Source of the DNA: CAYLPT01 sp964385645
GTDB taxonomy: Bacteria > Armatimonadota > Hebobacteria > Hebobacterales > Hebobacteraceae
Reading direction: 5' to 3'
NCBI GenBank assembly: GCA_964385645.1
Contig: CAYLPT010000074.1
Coordinates: 1 to 7,774, forward strand
Length of the DNA stretch: 7,774 nucleotides
Shown: positions 5,785 through 7,774 of the stretch, piece by piece
How positions within the stretch are numbered: position 1 is the stretch's first letter
Layout of the letters: every line of letters begins with the position of its first letter
Notes under the pieces: model-generated
What the model saw: only the letters and a program-made list of their open reading frames with translations
What the model was told of the DNA's origin: nothing
The model's database searches: none
Program-made: the position numbers and the translations under genes

Positions 5785-6773
5785 AGCGCGCCTGGGTCCG
5801 CATCCAGCCCTGGGACAAGCGCCTCGCCATCGCCGCCCTGGAGAGCGGCGCCGATGCGCTCGTCCTCGCCGAGGGCGATTCCCCCAGGGCCAAGGAGCTG
5901 GGCGCCATCACCACCATCGCCCCAGACGGCGACCTGAGGCCGGGCGAAGACGTCCTCTGGATGGACATCAAGGGAAAGCCCGATGAGGAGGCAGCCGCCG
6001 CCTCGCCGCCCGAGAAGACCCTCGTCCTGCGCTGCCACGACTGGACCGTCATCCCCCTCGAGAACCTGGTGGCTCGCCGCCCCAACCTGATGGCCGAGGT
6101 CGGCGGCGCGGAGCAGGCCCGACTGGCCACCCAGGTCCTGGAGCGGGGCGTCGAGGGCGTCGTGCTGGACACTCGGTCCGAGGAGGAGATCCGCCGCACC
6201 GTGGCCCTCGTCCACGCTCTGTCGCCCAGGCTCGACCTTGTCCCCGCCACCATCACCGGGCTGCGGCCCCTGGGCATGGGGGATCGCGCCTGCGTGGATA
6301 CCTGCACCCAGATGAGAGAGGGCGAGGGAATGCTCGTTGGCAATACTAGCGCCGCCTTCCTTCTGGTACACTCTGAGAGCCTCGAGACCCCCTATGTCGC
6401 GCCCCGGCCCTTCCGGGTGAACGCCGGCGCGGTGCACGCCTACATCCTGCTCCCCGAGGGGCGCACCAAGTACCTCTCCGAGCTGCGCGCGGGCGACGAA
6501 GTGCTACTCGTCCGCCACGATGGCGCCACCTCCGTCGGCTACATCGGCCGCAACAAGATCGAGCGCCGGCCGCTGCTGCTGGTCGAGGCCGAGGCCGGCG
6601 GACGGACGGTATCGCTCATCCTCCAGAACGCCGAGACCATCCGGCTCACCGCGCCCGACGGCCGCGCCCTCTCCGTCGCCTCCCTCCGGCCAGGCGACCA
6701 GGCGCTCGCCTACTTCGAGGAGGCCGGCCGCCACTTCGGCGTGCGGGTCGAGGAGACAATCGAGGAGCGGTGA
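5781..6773 (+). CDS. aroB': 3-dehydroquinate synthase II (ADH to 3-dehydroquinate), archaeal-type shikimate pathway step 2
   Basis: The enzyme uses NAD+ to deaminate ADH oxidatively and cyclises it to 3-dehydroquinate, with no similarity to classical AroB. The 330-residue product resembles MJ1249 (about 360) along its length. Visible blocks are CHDWTVIPLENLVAR (85-99), GMGDRACVDTCTQMREGEGMLVG (165-187, the most conserved stretch), HSESLETPYVAPRPFRVNAG (197-216), VHAYIL (218-223), KIERRPLLLVEAE (259-271) and LQNAETIRL (281-289). The chosen start is GTG, because it forms a GTGA overlap with the upstream stop and has GGAG 8 bases before it (5769-5772). The open frame extends further upstream, but that part overlaps the ADH synthase gene and is an artefact. 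Translational coupling should give matched amounts of the two enzymes. Confidence 0.92.
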   Translation: MKRAWVRIQPWDKRLAIAALESGADALVLAEGDSPRAKELGAITTIAPDGDLRPGEDVLWMDIKGKPDEEAAAASPPEKTLVLRCHDWTVIPLENLVARRPNLMAEVGGAEQARLATQVLERGVEGVVLDTRSEEEIRRTVALVHALSPRLDLVPATITGLRPLGMGDRACVDTCTQMREGEGMLVGNTSAAFLLVHSESLETPYVAPRPFRVNAGAVHAYILLPEGRTKYLSELRAGDEVLLVRHDGATSVGYIGRNKIERRPLLLVEAEAGGRTVSLILQNAETIRLTAPDGRALSVASLRPGDQALAYFEEAGRHFGVRVEETIEER

Positions 6774-6779
6774 GGGGCC

Positions 6780-7352
6780 CTACTCCCCCCCATTGGCCGC
6801 CAGCGATAGCACCCCCGTGAGGTCGTCCAGGAAGGCCAGCAGCCGCGCGATCTCCCCCTCCAGCCGCGCCTGACCTGCCTGCGCCCGGACCAGCTCCGCC
6901 TCCAGCGCGGCCGCCCGGGCCCGCCACTCCCCGGCCGCCTCCGCCTCCAGCTCCCGGCAGCGAGCGCTGACCCGCGCGGCTGCCTCCCGCGCCTCGACGA
7001 GCTCTGCCTCCAGGACCCGACAGCGCGACCGCCACCGCTCCGCCTCCGCGCGCCATTCCTCGGCCGCTCGCTGAGCCGCGGCCAGCCCCGCCTCCAGGGC
7101 GCGCACTCCCTCGGCCCCGCTGTCGGCGTGCTCCCGCGCCTGGCCGCCAGGGCCAGCCCCCGGCCCTGGCGCCCGCAGCCGCGCGCACTCCTGGGCTGCC
7201 CGCTCCCACCGGGCCCGCGCTCGGGCCAGCGCGGCCTCCGCCGCGCGCACTCGCTGGGCCGCGCGCCTGCGCGACTCCGCCAGAGACAGCGGCACGCCCC
7301 CGCGCCCCCCGGGGCTCGCTCTGCTCCGCTCTCGCTCGCCCTCGCAAGCCAT
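6780..7352 (-). CDS. Small Ala/Glu/Arg-rich coiled-coil protein, function unknown
   Basis: I do not recognise a family. The 190-residue product is dominated by Ala, Arg, Glu and Leu. From about residue 22 to 175 it shows heptad-like runs such as RVRAAEAALARARARWERAA and ARAAALEAELVRAQAGQARL, which predict a long coiled coil. A short less-charged tail (LLAFLDDLTGVLSLAANGGE) ends the protein. There is no signal peptide or membrane segment. The gene is convergent with the dehydroquinate synthase gene, with 6 bases between the stops. The first 20 residues are low complexity, and a GTG at 7295 (residue 20) is an alternative start. A minus-strand promoter lies about 110 bases upstream. Partial support comes from plausible composition and strong G/C third positions, so a spurious frame in this GC-rich DNA is not excluded. 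Confidence 0.6.
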   Translation of the reverse strand: MACEGERERSRASPGGRGGVPLSLAESRRRAAQRVRAAEAALARARARWERAAQECARLRAPGPGAGPGGQAREHADSGAEGVRALEAGLAAAQRAAEEWRAEAERWRSRCRVLEAELVEAREAAARVSARCRELEAEAAGEWRARAAALEAELVRAQAGQARLEGEIARLLAFLDDLTGVLSLAANGGE

Positions 7353-7465
7353 TCCCTCGCCCCCGTCGCCCCGCTGCCGAGACGCGCGCCACTCCCTGTG
7401 GTGGGCCGACGAGGAACACGAAGGAGGGCGCGGCGTCCGCGATCGCGGCGGGGATCGACGCGACC

Positions 7466-7494
7466 AGCATACGCGCCCGCGCCCGCGCGGTCAA
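7466..7494 (-). promoter_or_regulatory. Predicted sigma70 promoter for the coiled-coil gene
   Basis: On the minus strand, TTGACC (7489-7494) and TATGCT (7466-7471) are separated by 17 bases. The -35 matches 5 of 6 consensus bases and the -10 matches 4 of 6. The leader to the ATG at 7352 would be about 105 bases. Confidence 0.45.
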
Positions 7495-7562
7495 GCCGTC
7501 CAGGGGCGCCGATGTGCGCGATCGCGACAGCTTGCCCGCGCCAGGCGCGCCCCCGTGCCGGC

Positions 7563-7590
7563 TTGACAGGAAGGGCGTACTCGGTACAAT
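7563..7590 (+). promoter_or_regulatory. Predicted sigma70 promoter of tuf
   Basis: A perfect -35 TTGACA (7563-7568) and a -10 TACAAT (7585-7590, 5 of 6) are 16 bases apart, in one of the few AT-richer spots of the region. Transcription would begin near 7597, giving a leader of about 58 bases. A strong promoter fits an abundant translation factor, and shows that tuf can be transcribed alone here. Confidence 0.8.
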
Positions 7591-7641
7591 ACCGCCGGGC
7601 GCACGACGCGGCGGCGCCCTCCACGACCCGGAGCAGCCAAC

Positions 7642-7647
7642 AGGGAG
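7642..7647 (+). promoter_or_regulatory. Ribosome binding site of tuf
   Basis: AGGGAG lies 8 bases before the ATG at 7656. A second purine motif, AAGGAG, directly abuts the ATG and is too close to act for this start. Confidence 0.65.
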
Positions 7648-7655
7648 CGAAGGAG

Positions 7656-7774
7656 ATGGGCAAGGCGAAGTTCGAGCGGACCAAGCCGCACGTGAACGTG
7701 GGCACCATTGGGCACGTGGATCACGGCAAGACCACGCTGACCTCGGCGATGACGCATGTTTTGTCGAAGGCCGG
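7656..7774 (+). CDS. tuf: Elongation factor Tu, N-terminal part (runs off the window)
   Basis: EF-Tu is the GTPase that carries aminoacyl-tRNA to the ribosome. Only the first 39 codons are present. They begin MGKAKFERTKPHVNVGTIGH and include the G1 P-loop, GHVDHGKT at residues 19-26, followed by TLTSAMTHVLSKA. The opening is typical of bacterial EF-Tu rather than archaeal EF-1 alpha, so the window is bacterial despite the archaeal-type shikimate genes. The gene has its own promoter and ribosome binding site just upstream. Confidence 0.97.
   Translation, partial: MGKAKFERTKPHVNVGTIGHVDHGKTTLTSAMTHVLSKA

Larger units (their letters stand above)
7353..7655. other. Intergenic region between the coiled-coil gene and tuf
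   Basis: This stretch contains two divergent predicted promoters (minus strand 7466-7494, plus strand 7563-7590) and the two 5' leaders. I see no tRNA gene, although tRNAs often precede tuf in bacteria. Minus-strand frames reading through 7380-7494 are open but overlap the predicted promoter. Confidence 0.6.

Noticed and set aside
6765..6790. Terminator between the convergent stops
   Set aside because: Only a weak G-run/C-run pairing is present in a 6-base gap, with no stable stem and T-tract.
6710..7708. Minus-strand open frames of 332 and 282 codons overlapping the coiled-coil gene
   Set aside because: They have Gly/Arg/Pro-rich low-complexity products, run across the predicted promoters and the tuf start, and lack any recognisable domain. 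A frameshifted N-terminal extension of the coiled-coil gene through 7380-7470 was considered but has no support beyond an open frame.

Overview
The window is very GC-rich bacterial DNA, probably from an uncultured lineage. Evidence for a bacterium is a bacterial EF-Tu start, sigma70-like promoters and Shine-Dalgarno sites. The phylum cannot be fixed from the sequence; a Planctomycetota, Verrucomicrobiota or Armatimonadota-type metagenomic genome is only a guess, based on the in-frame GC-rich palindromic repeats.

Layout from left to right. (1) 1-258: a perfect 49-bp inverted repeat with an 18-base loop, one solo REP-like hairpin, and the leader of the first gene. (2) 259-4587 (+): one giant open frame of 1442 residues. 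It encodes a single-chain restriction-modification enzyme with an N-terminal PD-(D/E)XK-like nuclease motif, an N6-adenine methyltransferase and a Type ISP-like C-terminal specificity region, and no visible helicase. A REP-associated tyrosine transposase (RAYT) domain sits inside it without breaking the frame, together with six palindromic repeat elements. (3) 4588-4983: an intergenic array of the same repeats, including a decayed piece of a second RAYT N-terminus. (4) 4984-6773 (+): two translationally coupled genes for the archaeal-type entry into the shikimate pathway, ADH synthase and 3-dehydroquinate synthase II. (5) 6780-7352 (-): a small Ala/Glu/Arg-rich, probably coiled-coil protein, convergent with the previous gene. 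(6) 7353-7655: a promoter region firing both ways. (7) 7656-7774 (+): the first 39 codons of tuf.

The main discovery is the repeat-transposase system. The basic element is 53 bp: two inverted REP hairpins, each with a GTAG (or GTGG) foot, which is the architecture of a BIME. Six elements lie inside the restriction gene, all in the same orientation and reading frame, encoding a Gly-Arg-Thr-Gly-Thr-Leu-Pro-Val type peptide. Lengths follow 53 + 21n bases (n = 0, 1 or 6). Stem changes are compensatory, which points to selection on the folded form. The embedded RAYT keeps its HUH motif and candidate catalytic tyrosine, has no usual start codon of its own, and is bracketed by the repeats. The simplest reading is an in-frame REPtron nested in a restriction enzyme and translated as a fusion; whether either activity survives is unknown.
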